Shown here: positions 27,989 to 36,202 of the stretch, in pieces
Numbering within the stretch: the stretch's first letter is position 1
Layout: every line of letters starts with the position of its first letter
DNA from: Mycobacterium adipatum
GTDB lineage: Bacteria > Actinomycetota > Actinomycetes > Mycobacteriales > Mycobacteriaceae
Assembly: GCF_001644575.1 (NCBI RefSeq)
Contig: NZ_CP015596.1
Coordinates: 5,580,001-5,644,000, forward strand
Direction: 5' to 3'
DNA length: 64,000 nucleotides
Made by a program: the position numbers and the translations under genes
The notes under the pieces: model-generated
Seen by the model: the letters and a program-made list of their open reading frames with translations, nothing else
Told to the model about the DNA's origin: nothing
The model's database searches: none

Positions 27989-28885
27989 ATGACCACATGG
28001 ACCACCGCACACATCCCGGACCAGACCGGTCGCACCGCGGTCATCACCGGCGCCAACACCGGGCTGGGCTTCGAGACCGCCAAGGCGCTGGCGGCCAAGG
28101 GCGCCCATGTCGTCATCGCGGTGCGCGACACCGGCAAGGGCAAGCAGGCCGCCGCGCAGATGCCCGGCGATGTCACCGTCCAGGAACTCGACCTCACCTC
28201 GTTGGCGTCCATCCGCGAGGCGGCCGAGGCGCTGCGGACCGGAAACGACAAGATCGACCTGCTGATCAACAACGCCGGCGTCATGACGACCCCGAAGGGC
28301 ACCACGAAAGACGGTTTCGAGCTGCAATTCGGCACCAACCACCTCGGCCACTTCGCGCTGACCGGTCTACTGCTCGACGCCATCCTGGACGTCCCGGGCT
28401 CCCGCATCGTGACCGTCAGCAGCAACGGACACAAGATGGGCGGCGCGATCCACTTCGACGATCTGCAGTGGGAGCGCAGCTACAGCCGGATGGGCGCCTA
28501 CACCCAGTCGAAGTTGGCCAACCTGCTGTTCACCTACGAGCTGCAGCGCCGGCTCGCCCCGCGCGGTAAGACCATCGCGGTGGCCGCCCACCCCGGCACC
28601 TCCAGCACCGAGCTGGCGCGCAACGTACCGACCGTGCTGCAACGTGCCTTCCAGGTGGTCAGCCCGCTGATCGCCCAGAGCCCCGCCGGCGGTGCGCTGC
28701 CCTCACTGCGGGCGGCCACCGATCCCGGTGTGCTGGGCGGCCAGTACTACGGACCCGACGGAATCGGGCAGCAGAAGGGCGCCCCCGTCGTGGTCGCCTC
28801 CAGCGACCAGTCCTACGACATCGGCCTGCAACGCCGACTGTGGGCGGTCTCCGAAGAACTCACCGGAGTGACGTTCGCCGTCTAG
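27989..28885 (+). CDS. Short-chain dehydrogenase/reductase, TetR-controlled paralogue
   Basis: A 298-residue SDR of the retinol-dehydrogenase-like type. It has the cofactor motif TGANTGLGFETAK (residues about 20-32), LLINNAGVM near 90, and the catalytic Tyr-Lys in AYTQSKLANL near 172. The substrate is unknown, probably a lipid or hydrophobic alcohol/ketone. It is very similar to the SDR at 38112-39035. ATG at 27989, with AGGA upstream. Confidence 0.88.
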   Translation: MTTWTTAHIPDQTGRTAVITGANTGLGFETAKALAAKGAHVVIAVRDTGKGKQAAAQMPGDVTVQELDLTSLASIREAAEALRTGNDKIDLLINNAGVMTTPKGTTKDGFELQFGTNHLGHFALTGLLLDAILDVPGSRIVTVSSNGHKMGGAIHFDDLQWERSYSRMGAYTQSKLANLLFTYELQRRLAPRGKTIAVAAHPGTSSTELARNVPTVLQRAFQVVSPLIAQSPAGGALPSLRAATDPGVLGGQYYGPDGIGQQKGAPVVVASSDQSYDIGLQRRLWAVSEELTGVTFAV

Positions 28886-28888
28886 CGT
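28883..28888 (+). promoter_or_regulatory. -10 box of leaderless cupin gene
   Basis: TAGCGT overlaps the SDR stop and lies 6 nt before the GTG at 28895. Confidence 0.4.
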
Positions 28889-28894
28889 GGGAGC

Positions 28895-29401
28895 GTGTCG
28901 TTCTGGGACCCGAAGAATGTGCCCGCCTATCCGCCGCCGCGCTACACCGCGGCCGAGCCGGAAGTCAGCGCCACGGTGCGCCGCGGCGACACGCCCGCGG
29001 ACTACGACTCCTTCGGCCTGGTCCAGTACCACTATCTGGCCAACCAACAACTGACCGGTGGGGACTACGGCCTGTACCGGATCGAGTTGGCCGCCGCGGC
29101 CGGCGGGCCCGGCCCGCACTACCACCGGGCCATGTCGGAGGCCTTCTTCGTGCTGTCGGGATCGGTGGAGATCTACGACGGCGCGCAGTGGTCGACGACG
29201 GGGACGAACGACTTCTTGTACGTGCCGCCCGGGGGCATCCACGGTTTCCGCAACACGGCCGACGCACCGGCCTCCATGCTGATGCTGTTTGCTCCCGGCG
29301 CGCCGCGCGAGCACTACTTCGAGGGCCTGGCCCACCTGGGCGAGCTGACCGACGAAGAACGCGCCCAGTGGTTCGTCGACAACGACAACTTCTTCGTCTG
29401 A
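28895..29401 (+). CDS. Cupin domain protein
   Basis: A 168-residue single-domain cupin. Motif 1 is GPGPHYHRAMSEAFFVLSG (residues about 70-88), with the HxH...E metal ligands, and motif 2 is VPPGGIHGFRN near residue 110. It could be an isomerase, a dioxygenase or a binding protein; nothing in the sequence decides. GTG at 28895. Confidence 0.82.
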   Translation: MSFWDPKNVPAYPPPRYTAAEPEVSATVRRGDTPADYDSFGLVQYHYLANQQLTGGDYGLYRIELAAAAGGPGPHYHRAMSEAFFVLSGSVEIYDGAQWSTTGTNDFLYVPPGGIHGFRNTADAPASMLMLFAPGAPREHYFEGLAHLGELTDEERAQWFVDNDNFFV

Positions 29402-29411
29402 CACGCCGCTG

Positions 29412-29428
29412 GCCGGGACACTCCCGGC
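29412..29428 (+). terminator. Possible terminator hairpin after cupin gene
   Basis: A 7-bp perfect stem GCCGGGA / TCCCGGC with a 3-nt loop, 11 nt after the cupin stop. There is no U tract. Confidence 0.35.
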
Positions 29429-29490
29429 GCGGATATGCGAACCCGTAACCCCTTGCCCTAGACTGCCCTTCGACCAGATAGGAGTCTCGG

Positions 29491-31212
29491 GTGCGGGCAT
29501 ACGTAGCGCCCAGCGCCCAGGATTTGCGGAGCTGGCAGCGTCGGGCATTGGTGAAGTACCTGGCCGCCAAGCCGAGGGACTTCCTGGCTGTCGCAACCCC
29601 GGGCGCCGGTAAGACGACCTTCGCGCTGCGCATCGCCGCGGAGTTGCTGGGCGACGGCACCGTGACGCAGGTCGTGGTGGTGGTGCCCACCGAGCACCTC
29701 AAAACCCAGTGGGCCCAGGCCGCGGCTCGGTTCGGGATGGCACTGGACCCCAAGTTCAGCAACTCGGCGGCGCAGACCTCCAGCGACTACCACGGCATCG
29801 TCGTCACCTACGCCCAGGTGGCCAGCCACCCGACCCGGCACCGGGTGCGCACCGAGAACTACAAGACGCTGGTGATCTTCGACGAGATCCACCACGGCGG
29901 TGACGCCAAGTCCTGGGGTGACGCCATCCGGGAGGCCTATGACGACGCGACCCGGCGGCTGGCGCTGACCGGGACACCGTTCCGCTCCGATGACAGCCCC
30001 ATCCCGTTCGTCACCTACGAGACCGACGCCGCGGGGTTCCAGCGGTCCAAGGCCGACCACGTCTACGGCTACTCCGAAGCGCTGGCCGACGGGGTCGTGC
30101 GCCCGGTGGTGTTCATGGCCTACTCCGGTGAGGCGCGCTGGCGCGACAGCGCCGGTGACGAGCACGCCGCCCGCCTCGGTGAACCGCTGACCGCGGAGCA
30201 GACCGCGCGGGCCTGGCGCACCGCGCTCAACCCCGAGGGTCAGTGGATGCCCGCGGTCATCGCGGCCGCCAACCGGCGGCTGCAGCAGAAGCGCGCACAC
30301 GTGCCCGACGCCGGCGGCATGATCATCGCCTCCGACCAGACCACCGCGCGGGCCTACGCGAAGCTGCTGACCACCATCACCGGCACCGCCCCCACCGTGG
30401 TGCTCTCCGACGATCCGACGGCGTCGAACCGCATCTCGGAGTTCTCCGACTCCTCCGACCCCTGGATGGTCGCGGTGCGCATGGTGTCCGAGGGCGTGGA
30501 CGTGCCGCGGCTCGCGGTCGGCGTGTACGCCACCAGCGCGTCCACTCCGTTGTTCTTCGCCCAGGCCATCGGCCGCTTCGTGCGCAGCCGTCGCCCGGGC
30601 GAGACGGCCAGCATCTTTCTGCCCTCGGTGCCCAACCTGTTGCAGCTCGCCAGCGAGCTGGAGGCCCAGCGCAACCATGTCCTGGGCAAGCCGCACCGCG
30701 AGTCCGACGGCCTCGACGACGAGCTGATCGAGGACGCGAACAAGACCAAGGACGAGAAGACGGACCAGGACCGGGGATTCGAATCCCTGGGCGCCGACGC
30801 CGAACTCGACCAGGTGATCTTCGACGGGTCGTCCTTCGGCACCGCGGCCGCGGCGGGCAGCGAGGAGGAGGCCGACTACCTCGGCATCCCCGGACTGCTC
30901 GACGCCAGCCAGATGCGCGATCTGCTGAGCCGCCGCCAGGACGAGCAGCTGCAGAAGCGGACCGCGGCCGCCGCGGCGGCCGGGATGCCCGCACCCCGCA
31001 CGACGCACGGCCAGCTGCAAGAACTCCGGCGCGAGCTCAACACCCTGGTATCGATCGCGCATCATCGAACCGGCAAGACACACGGCCAGATCCACAACGA
31101 GCTGCGCCAGATGTGCGGCGGGCCGCCGCTGGCGGCGGCCACCGGCGAGCAGATCAAGGCGCGCATCGACGCGGTGCGCAGCCTCTCGTCGGCGCGGTCG
31201 GGCAACGGCTGA
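29491..31212 (+). CDS. DEAD/DEAH-box (SF2) helicase
   Basis: A 573-residue superfamily 2 helicase. Motif I is ATPGAGKTTF (residues about 35-44), motif II FDEIHHGG (DEIH, near 131), and motif III LTGTPFRSDD near 158. The C-terminal helicase motifs V and VI are SEGVDVPRL and QAIGRFVRSRR, near 338-370. The C-terminal 150 residues are Ala/Arg/Glu-rich and carry no known domain. The nucleic acid target and role are unknown. GTG at 29491; a TAGACT box lies about 30 nt upstream. Confidence 0.88.
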   Translation: MRAYVAPSAQDLRSWQRRALVKYLAAKPRDFLAVATPGAGKTTFALRIAAELLGDGTVTQVVVVVPTEHLKTQWAQAAARFGMALDPKFSNSAAQTSSDYHGIVVTYAQVASHPTRHRVRTENYKTLVIFDEIHHGGDAKSWGDAIREAYDDATRRLALTGTPFRSDDSPIPFVTYETDAAGFQRSKADHVYGYSEALADGVVRPVVFMAYSGEARWRDSAGDEHAARLGEPLTAEQTARAWRTALNPEGQWMPAVIAAANRRLQQKRAHVPDAGGMIIASDQTTARAYAKLLTTITGTAPTVVLSDDPTASNRISEFSDSSDPWMVAVRMVSEGVDVPRLAVGVYATSASTPLFFAQAIGRFVRSRRPGETASIFLPSVPNLLQLASELEAQRNHVLGKPHRESDGLDDELIEDANKTKDEKTDQDRGFESLGADAELDQVIFDGSSFGTAAAAGSEEEADYLGIPGLLDASQMRDLLSRRQDEQLQKRTAAAAAAGMPAPRTTHGQLQELRRELNTLVSIAHHRTGKTHGQIHNELRQMCGGPPLAAATGEQIKARIDAVRSLSSARSGNG

Positions 31213-31278
31213 CGCCCGATCCACCGCACCGGCGAGGGACCTTCGCCTCTAGACCCCGCGGCGGCGCCCCGCGCAGAC

Positions 31279-31294
31279 TGTGACCGTGGTCACA
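31279..31294 (+). promoter_or_regulatory. CRP-type operator on the formate dehydrogenase start codon
   Basis: TGTGACCGTGGTCACA matches the CRP consensus TGTGA-N6-TCACA at all ten specified positions. It covers the GTG start (31280) of the fdsB-like gene. A mycobacterial CRP/Cmr-type regulator bound here would block transcription or initiation rather than activate. Confidence 0.6.
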
Positions 31295-32704
31295 CCTATT
31301 GCGGCGTTCCACCACCTCGGCGGGGTAGAGCTGCACGCGCAGCCCTGCCAGGGCACGGCGTGCTTCGTGGCCCGACATCGCGATCGAGACCGCTGGTCAT
31401 CGGCCGAACGGTCCGATCCGCGGGTGTACTGCCTGGGCCGCTGCTACGACGCACCGGCCGCCGCCGACGACACGACCGCACCGCGCGTCGAAATCGCCTG
31501 TGCGACGTCGATCCTGCTGGGCCGATGCGTGGATGGCGGCGCTGCGGACCTGACCGCCTACCGCCGCAGCGGCGGCTATGAGGGCCTGCGCCGTGCGCGC
31601 TCGATCGGCGTGGGGGCGACTCTGACGGAGGTCGAGGCGTCCGGGCTTCGCGGCCGCGGGGGAGCCGGTTATCGCACCGCCGACAAATGGCGAACCGCCC
31701 GATCCCAGCCCGCGGGTGCCCGCGTCGTCGTGGTGAACGCCGACGAGGGCGACGCCGGCGCCTACATCGACCGGGTCCTGCTGGAGAGAGATCCGCACGC
31801 GGTGCTGGAAGGCGCGGCGATCGCCGCGTTCGCGGTGGGCGCCGAGCGTGCCTACGTGTACGTGCGGCGGGAATACCCCGCCGCATCGGCCGCGCTGCGG
31901 GCTGCGGTGACCGAGGCCGAGCACGCCGGCATTCTCGGCGGGCCGGGCCTGACGGTGACCGTCGTCGAGGGCGGGGGCAGCTATGTGTGCGGAGAGGAGA
32001 CCGCTCTTCTCAACGCGATCGAAGGACGGCGGCCGATGGCTCGCGCCCGGCCGCCCTATCCCGCCGAACGGGGCCTGTTCGGGCAACCGACGGTCGTCAA
32101 CAACGTCGAGACACTGGCCAATGTGCCGTGGATCCTCCGGTACGGCGGCGCCGCGTACGCGGCGCTGGGATCGGGCACCAGCCGGGGCACCAAGGCGGTA
32201 TCGCTGAACTCCTTGTTCGCCCGGCCCGGGCTCTACGAAGTCGAATTCGGGATCCCCCTGCGCGAGATCGTCGAGGACATCGGAGGTGGGGTGGCCGGGG
32301 AACTCCGGGGCGTCATGGTCGGCGGTCCGCTGGCGGGCGTCGTGCACCCGAGCCTGCTCGACGTCCCTTTCGCCTTCGACGCGTTGCGCGATATCGGCGC
32401 CACCGTCGGGCATGGCGGCATCCTCGCGTTCGACGCTTCCACCGCCATCGTGGATCTGGTACGCCACGTGTTCCGGTTCGGCGCCTACGAGTCGTGCGGA
32501 GCCTGCACGCCGTGCCGGGTCGGGGCGGCCCGGATCGAGCGGCTCTTCGAGGCACCGCTGAGCGCGCAGGCTCGCACCGAGTGGGAGTCCATCGTCGCGG
32601 CGTTGGCCGCCACCAGCCTGTGTGGGCACGGGACCGGTTTGGCCGACTTTGCGCGCAGCATCATCACCCACTACGGCGCGGAACTCACCGGATGCCCCGC
32701 CTGA
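31280..32704 (+). CDS. NAD-dependent formate dehydrogenase beta subunit with fused NuoE-like domain
   Basis: A 474-residue diaphorase subunit passing electrons from formate to NAD+. The first 60 residues look like a shortened NuoE/FdsG [2Fe-2S] domain with cysteines 23, 28, 51 and 55. The rest is NuoF/FdsB-like: GRGGAGYRTADKW (FMN/NAD, near 115), EEGDAGA-type NADEGDAGAYIDR, GGGSYVCGEETALLNAIEG, and the C-terminal [4Fe-4S] motif ESCGACTPCRVG plus a distal cysteine. Start is the GTG at 31280; no better start lies downstream. It overlaps the alpha subunit gene by 13 nt. Confidence 0.85.
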   Translation: MTVVTPIAAFHHLGGVELHAQPCQGTACFVARHRDRDRWSSAERSDPRVYCLGRCYDAPAAADDTTAPRVEIACATSILLGRCVDGGAADLTAYRRSGGYEGLRRARSIGVGATLTEVEASGLRGRGGAGYRTADKWRTARSQPAGARVVVVNADEGDAGAYIDRVLLERDPHAVLEGAAIAAFAVGAERAYVYVRREYPAASAALRAAVTEAEHAGILGGPGLTVTVVEGGGSYVCGEETALLNAIEGRRPMARARPPYPAERGLFGQPTVVNNVETLANVPWILRYGGAAYAALGSGTSRGTKAVSLNSLFARPGLYEVEFGIPLREIVEDIGGGVAGELRGVMVGGPLAGVVHPSLLDVPFAFDALRDIGATVGHGGILAFDASTAIVDLVRHVFRFGAYESCGACTPCRVGAARIERLFEAPLSAQARTEWESIVAALAATSLCGHGTGLADFARSIITHYGAELTGCPA

Positions 32705-35418
32705 GGATCGACGGCCTGGCGGTGTCCTGCCCAGCGGGCACCTCGCTGCTCACCGCGGCCGTCGGCGCCGGGATCGACATCCCCGCGCTGTGCCACGATC
32801 CCCGGCTCAACCCCGCGGGCCACTGCCGACTGTGTGTGGTCGAGATCGACGGAGCAGCCCGGCCGGCCGCCGCCTGCACGACGCCCGCGGCGGACGGCGC
32901 GGTGGTGCGCACGGACACCACCGAGATCCGCGATCTGCGCAAAGGCCTGCTGGAGATGCTGGTGGCCCACTATCCGGCCGATGCGCCGGGGCGCGCGCCG
33001 GACCTGCGCTTTCACCGGCTGCTCACCGAGTACGGCGTCCGGCCGACCGCCACCGCGCAGTCGTCGCGGGTCGATGACTCCCATCCCGCGATCCGCGTCG
33101 ACCTCAACACCTGCATCTCGTGTTGGCGCTGCGTGCGGATCTGCGACGAGGTCCAAGGCCAGTTCACCTGGCGCATCGCGGGTCGCGGAGCCGACTCCCG
33201 GATCGTGCCGGACTCGGGGGACACGTTGGCCGCGAGTTCGTGCGTCTCATGCGGCGCCTGTGTCGACACCTGCCCCACCGGTGCGCTCTCCGATACCAGC
33301 GTGCTCACCCTCGGTCGCCCCACCGAGTGGACCCGCACGACGTGTCCGTACTGCGCGGTGGGATGTGAGATGACGGTCGGCACCCGCGAGGGCCGGATCA
33401 CCGATATCCGTCCGGTTCTGGATGCGCCCGTCAACCGTGGCCAGTTGTGCGCGAAGGGGCGCTACGGGTTCGGCTTCACCGCGGCGCCCGACCGGATCAC
33501 CACACCCCTGCTGCGCGGCGCCGACGGTCAGTGGCGTGCCGCCGGCTGGGATGAAGCGATCAGCGTCGCGGTCACCGGTATGCGGACCCTGATCGACCGG
33601 GGCGGCCCGGCCTCGGTGGGGGTGCTGGGTTCGGCGCGGGCGACCAACGAGGAAAACTATCTGGCACAGAAGTTCGCCCGGGTGGTGCTGGGCACCAACA
33701 ACATCGACTGCTGCGCCAGGGTGTGCCACGCGCCCAGCGCGGCGGGTCTGGCCGCGGTGTTCGGCACCGGCGCTGCGACGAACTCCTTCGACGATATCGA
33801 CCTCGCGCGGACCATCGTGGTGTGCGGGTCGAACACCACCGAGGCGCACCCGGTCGTCGGTGCCCGCATCAAACAGGCGGCGCTGCGCGGCGCCGGTCTG
33901 ATCGTCATCGACCCGCGCCGCATCGAACTCGCCCGCTTTGCCGACATCCATCTCCGCCCGCACCCCGGAACCAATGTCGCCGTGCTCAATTCGATCGCGG
34001 CCGCGATCGTGGACGAGAACATGGTGGACACCGGTTTCCTCGCCCGCCGGGTCAGCGGGTTCGACGATTTCGGGTCGTTCATCGGCGCCTACACCCCCGA
34101 ACGGGCCGCCGCGATCACCGGACTCGACCCGGTCGATGTGCGGCGGGCCGCCCGGCGCTATGCCCGGCACGGTCCGTCGATGCTCTTTCACGGGCTGGGC
34201 ATCACCGAGCACGTGCAGGGCACCGATGCCGTCATGTGCCTGGCCAATCTCGCGCTGCTCACCGGCAATGTGGGTACGCCGGGCGCCGGCTGCAATCCGC
34301 TGCGCGGACAGAACAACGTGCAGGGTGCGGCCGTGATGGGCTGCGAACCGCACCACCTGACGGGCTCGGCGCCGATCGCCGAATCCGCCGCGCCGACCGC
34401 CGCGGTCTGGGGCGCACCCGTACCCGAGGCCCGCGGGCTGGACGCCATGGAGATGCTGGACGCAGCCGCTGCCGGTGCGGTGCACGGACTCTGGGTCATC
34501 GGCTGGGACATCCTGCAGACCCAACCGCGGACGCCGTCGGTGGCCGACGCGCTGGCCGGGCTCGACGTGCTGGTGGTGCAGGACCTGTTCCTCAACGAGA
34601 CCGCCCGGCGCTACGGCACGGTGTTCCTTCCGGCCGCCGCCGCCTTCGAGAAGGACGGCACCTTCATGAACTCCGAGCGCCGGGTCCAGCGGGTCCGCGC
34701 CGCGCTGGCCCCGCCGGGTCTGGCCAAGACCGATACCGACATACTCTGCCTGGCCGCCGCAGCAGGCGGCCGGCGCGCGTCGTTCACCTACCGCGACGCC
34801 GAGGATGTGTGGGACGAGGTGCGCCGGGTCTGGCCCGCCGGCGCCGGCATGTCCTACGCGCGCCTGCAGCAACCCGGCGGCCTGCAGTGGCCGTGCCCCG
34901 ACCTCGACCACCCGGGTACCGCACTGCTGCACCAACACAGCTTCCCCGGGATCGGGCAGCGCGCCGCACTGCGGAGTGTCCGATTCCGTCCCAGCGCCGA
35001 GTTGGCGGACACCGCCTTCCCGTTCGTGCTGATCACCGGCCGCGAACTGTTCGCCTTCAATTCCGGCACCATGACCAGCCGATCAACAACCGCCGCGCTG
35101 ACCGGTGTTACGGCACTGGATATCTCACCCGATGACGCGGCAACGATCGGGGTCGGTGAAGGAGATGCGGTGCGGGTCGCCAGCCGCCACGGCGAGATGG
35201 TGCTGCCGTGTCATCTCAGCGACAGCATGCTTGCGGGCACGGTGTTCGCCACCTTCAGTTCCCCGGACATCCCGGTCAACACCGTCGTCGGGCCCGGCCG
35301 TGACCACGTGACGCACACCCCGGAGTACAAGGTGACGGCGGTCAACCTCCAACCCGCGGTGGACAATTGTGGGGTCAAAGCCCCAACAGCTCCGGCAGGT
35401 CGGCCACCGAGTCGATGA
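32692..35418 (+). CDS. NAD-dependent formate dehydrogenase alpha subunit (molybdopterin)
   Basis: A 908-residue FdsA/FdhF-type catalytic subunit that oxidises formate to CO2 at a molybdenum bis-MGD site. Domains in order: an N-terminal [2Fe-2S] domain (Cys 34, 45, 48, 62), a ferredoxin-like region with two [4Fe-4S] sets (CISCWRCVRICDE and CVSCGACVDTCPTGA), the Mo-domain [4Fe-4S] set CPYCAVGC (about 217), and the active site CARVCHAP with Cys 345 in place of selenocysteine. The molybdopterin dinucleotide-binding domain is C-terminal (ITGRELFAFNSGTMTSRS). No separate gamma or delta subunit or fdhD is in the window. The 3' end overlaps the convergent HAD gene by 44 nt. Confidence 0.92.
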   Translation: MPRLRIDGLAVSCPAGTSLLTAAVGAGIDIPALCHDPRLNPAGHCRLCVVEIDGAARPAAACTTPAADGAVVRTDTTEIRDLRKGLLEMLVAHYPADAPGRAPDLRFHRLLTEYGVRPTATAQSSRVDDSHPAIRVDLNTCISCWRCVRICDEVQGQFTWRIAGRGADSRIVPDSGDTLAASSCVSCGACVDTCPTGALSDTSVLTLGRPTEWTRTTCPYCAVGCEMTVGTREGRITDIRPVLDAPVNRGQLCAKGRYGFGFTAAPDRITTPLLRGADGQWRAAGWDEAISVAVTGMRTLIDRGGPASVGVLGSARATNEENYLAQKFARVVLGTNNIDCCARVCHAPSAAGLAAVFGTGAATNSFDDIDLARTIVVCGSNTTEAHPVVGARIKQAALRGAGLIVIDPRRIELARFADIHLRPHPGTNVAVLNSIAAAIVDENMVDTGFLARRVSGFDDFGSFIGAYTPERAAAITGLDPVDVRRAARRYARHGPSMLFHGLGITEHVQGTDAVMCLANLALLTGNVGTPGAGCNPLRGQNNVQGAAVMGCEPHHLTGSAPIAESAAPTAAVWGAPVPEARGLDAMEMLDAAAAGAVHGLWVIGWDILQTQPRTPSVADALAGLDVLVVQDLFLNETARRYGTVFLPAAAAFEKDGTFMNSERRVQRVRAALAPPGLAKTDTDILCLAAAAGGRRASFTYRDAEDVWDEVRRVWPAGAGMSYARLQQPGGLQWPCPDLDHPGTALLHQHSFPGIGQRAALRSVRFRPSAELADTAFPFVLITGRELFAFNSGTMTSRSTTAALTGVTALDISPDDAATIGVGEGDAVRVASRHGEMVLPCHLSDSMLAGTVFATFSSPDIPVNTVVGPGRDHVTHTPEYKVTAVNLQPAVDNCGVKAPTAPAGRPPSR

Positions 35419-36190
35419 CGTGACTGGGCTGCATGGCGAATTCATCTGCGGCCCAACGGTCCAACGTGTCCTGACGGAACTTCCCGGTGCGCACCAGCAC
35501 GCCCGTCATGCCGACCACCTGACCGGCCAGCACGTCGTTGTTCAGGTCGTCTCCGACCATGTACATCTCATCGGTGTCCACCCCGAGCCGTCCCGCGGCG
35601 GACAGGAATCCCTCGGGTGCCGGCTTACCGACGGCGGTCGCCTTGCGCCCCGAACACTCCTCCATACCGTGCAGGTACATTCCGGTGTCGATGCGCAACC
35701 CGTCGGTGGTCGTCCACGACATGCTGCGGTGCATGGCGACCACCGGCACCCCCTGGGCCATCCAGTCGTACACCCAGGACAGGGTGAGGTGGCTGTACTC
35801 CGGGCCCGCACCGCCCAGCAACACCACATCGGGCGCCTCCGGTGCGCCCGGCCCGCTGTATTGGCTGGAGTAGACGATGTCGATACCGGGCATGTCCTCG
35901 GCGATCTGCCCGCTGTTGACCAGAAAACACCGCGCCCCCGGGTACCGGTCCCGGACGTAGTCGGCGGTCAGCGCGGCGGCGGTGATGACCTCATCGGGGC
36001 TCACCGACATCCCAGCCTCGGTCAGCAACTCGGCGATCTGGGTGCGGGTGCGGGTGGTGGTATTGGTCAGGTAGGACCGGGCGATCTGGTTATCCGCCAA
36101 CACCTGCAGCGTCCGGGCGGCACCCTCGATCGGCTGCCACGACGTCACCAGCACCCCGTCGATATCGAAGAGCACTCCACCGATTGCCAT
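35375..36190 (-). CDS. HAD-superfamily IIA phosphatase (NagD-like)
   Basis: A 271-residue HAD hydrolase. Motif I is LFDIDGVLV (residues 7-15), with a Glu/Gly/Val variation after the nucleophile Asp; motif II is the Thr-rich YLTNTTTRT, followed by a NagD-type C2 cap and GKPAPEGFLSA then VGDDLNNDV (motifs III/IV). It probably dephosphorylates a small sugar or nucleotide phosphate. ATG at 36190 with a leaderless promoter. It overlaps the formate dehydrogenase alpha gene convergently. Confidence 0.88.
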   Translation of the reverse strand: MAIGGVLFDIDGVLVTSWQPIEGAARTLQVLADNQIARSYLTNTTTRTRTQIAELLTEAGMSVSPDEVITAAALTADYVRDRYPGARCFLVNSGQIAEDMPGIDIVYSSQYSGPGAPEAPDVVLLGGAGPEYSHLTLSWVYDWMAQGVPVVAMHRSMSWTTTDGLRIDTGMYLHGMEECSGRKATAVGKPAPEGFLSAAGRLGVDTDEMYMVGDDLNNDVLAGQVVGMTGVLVRTGKFRQDTLDRWAADEFAMQPSHVIDSVADLPELLGL

Positions 36191-36196
36191 GCAGCG

Positions 36197-36202
36197 AGAC
36201 TA
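36197..36202 (-). promoter_or_regulatory. -10 box of leaderless HAD gene
   Basis: Minus-strand TAGTCT, 6 nt before the ATG at 36190. It overlaps the stop of the PH-domain gene. Confidence 0.45.
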
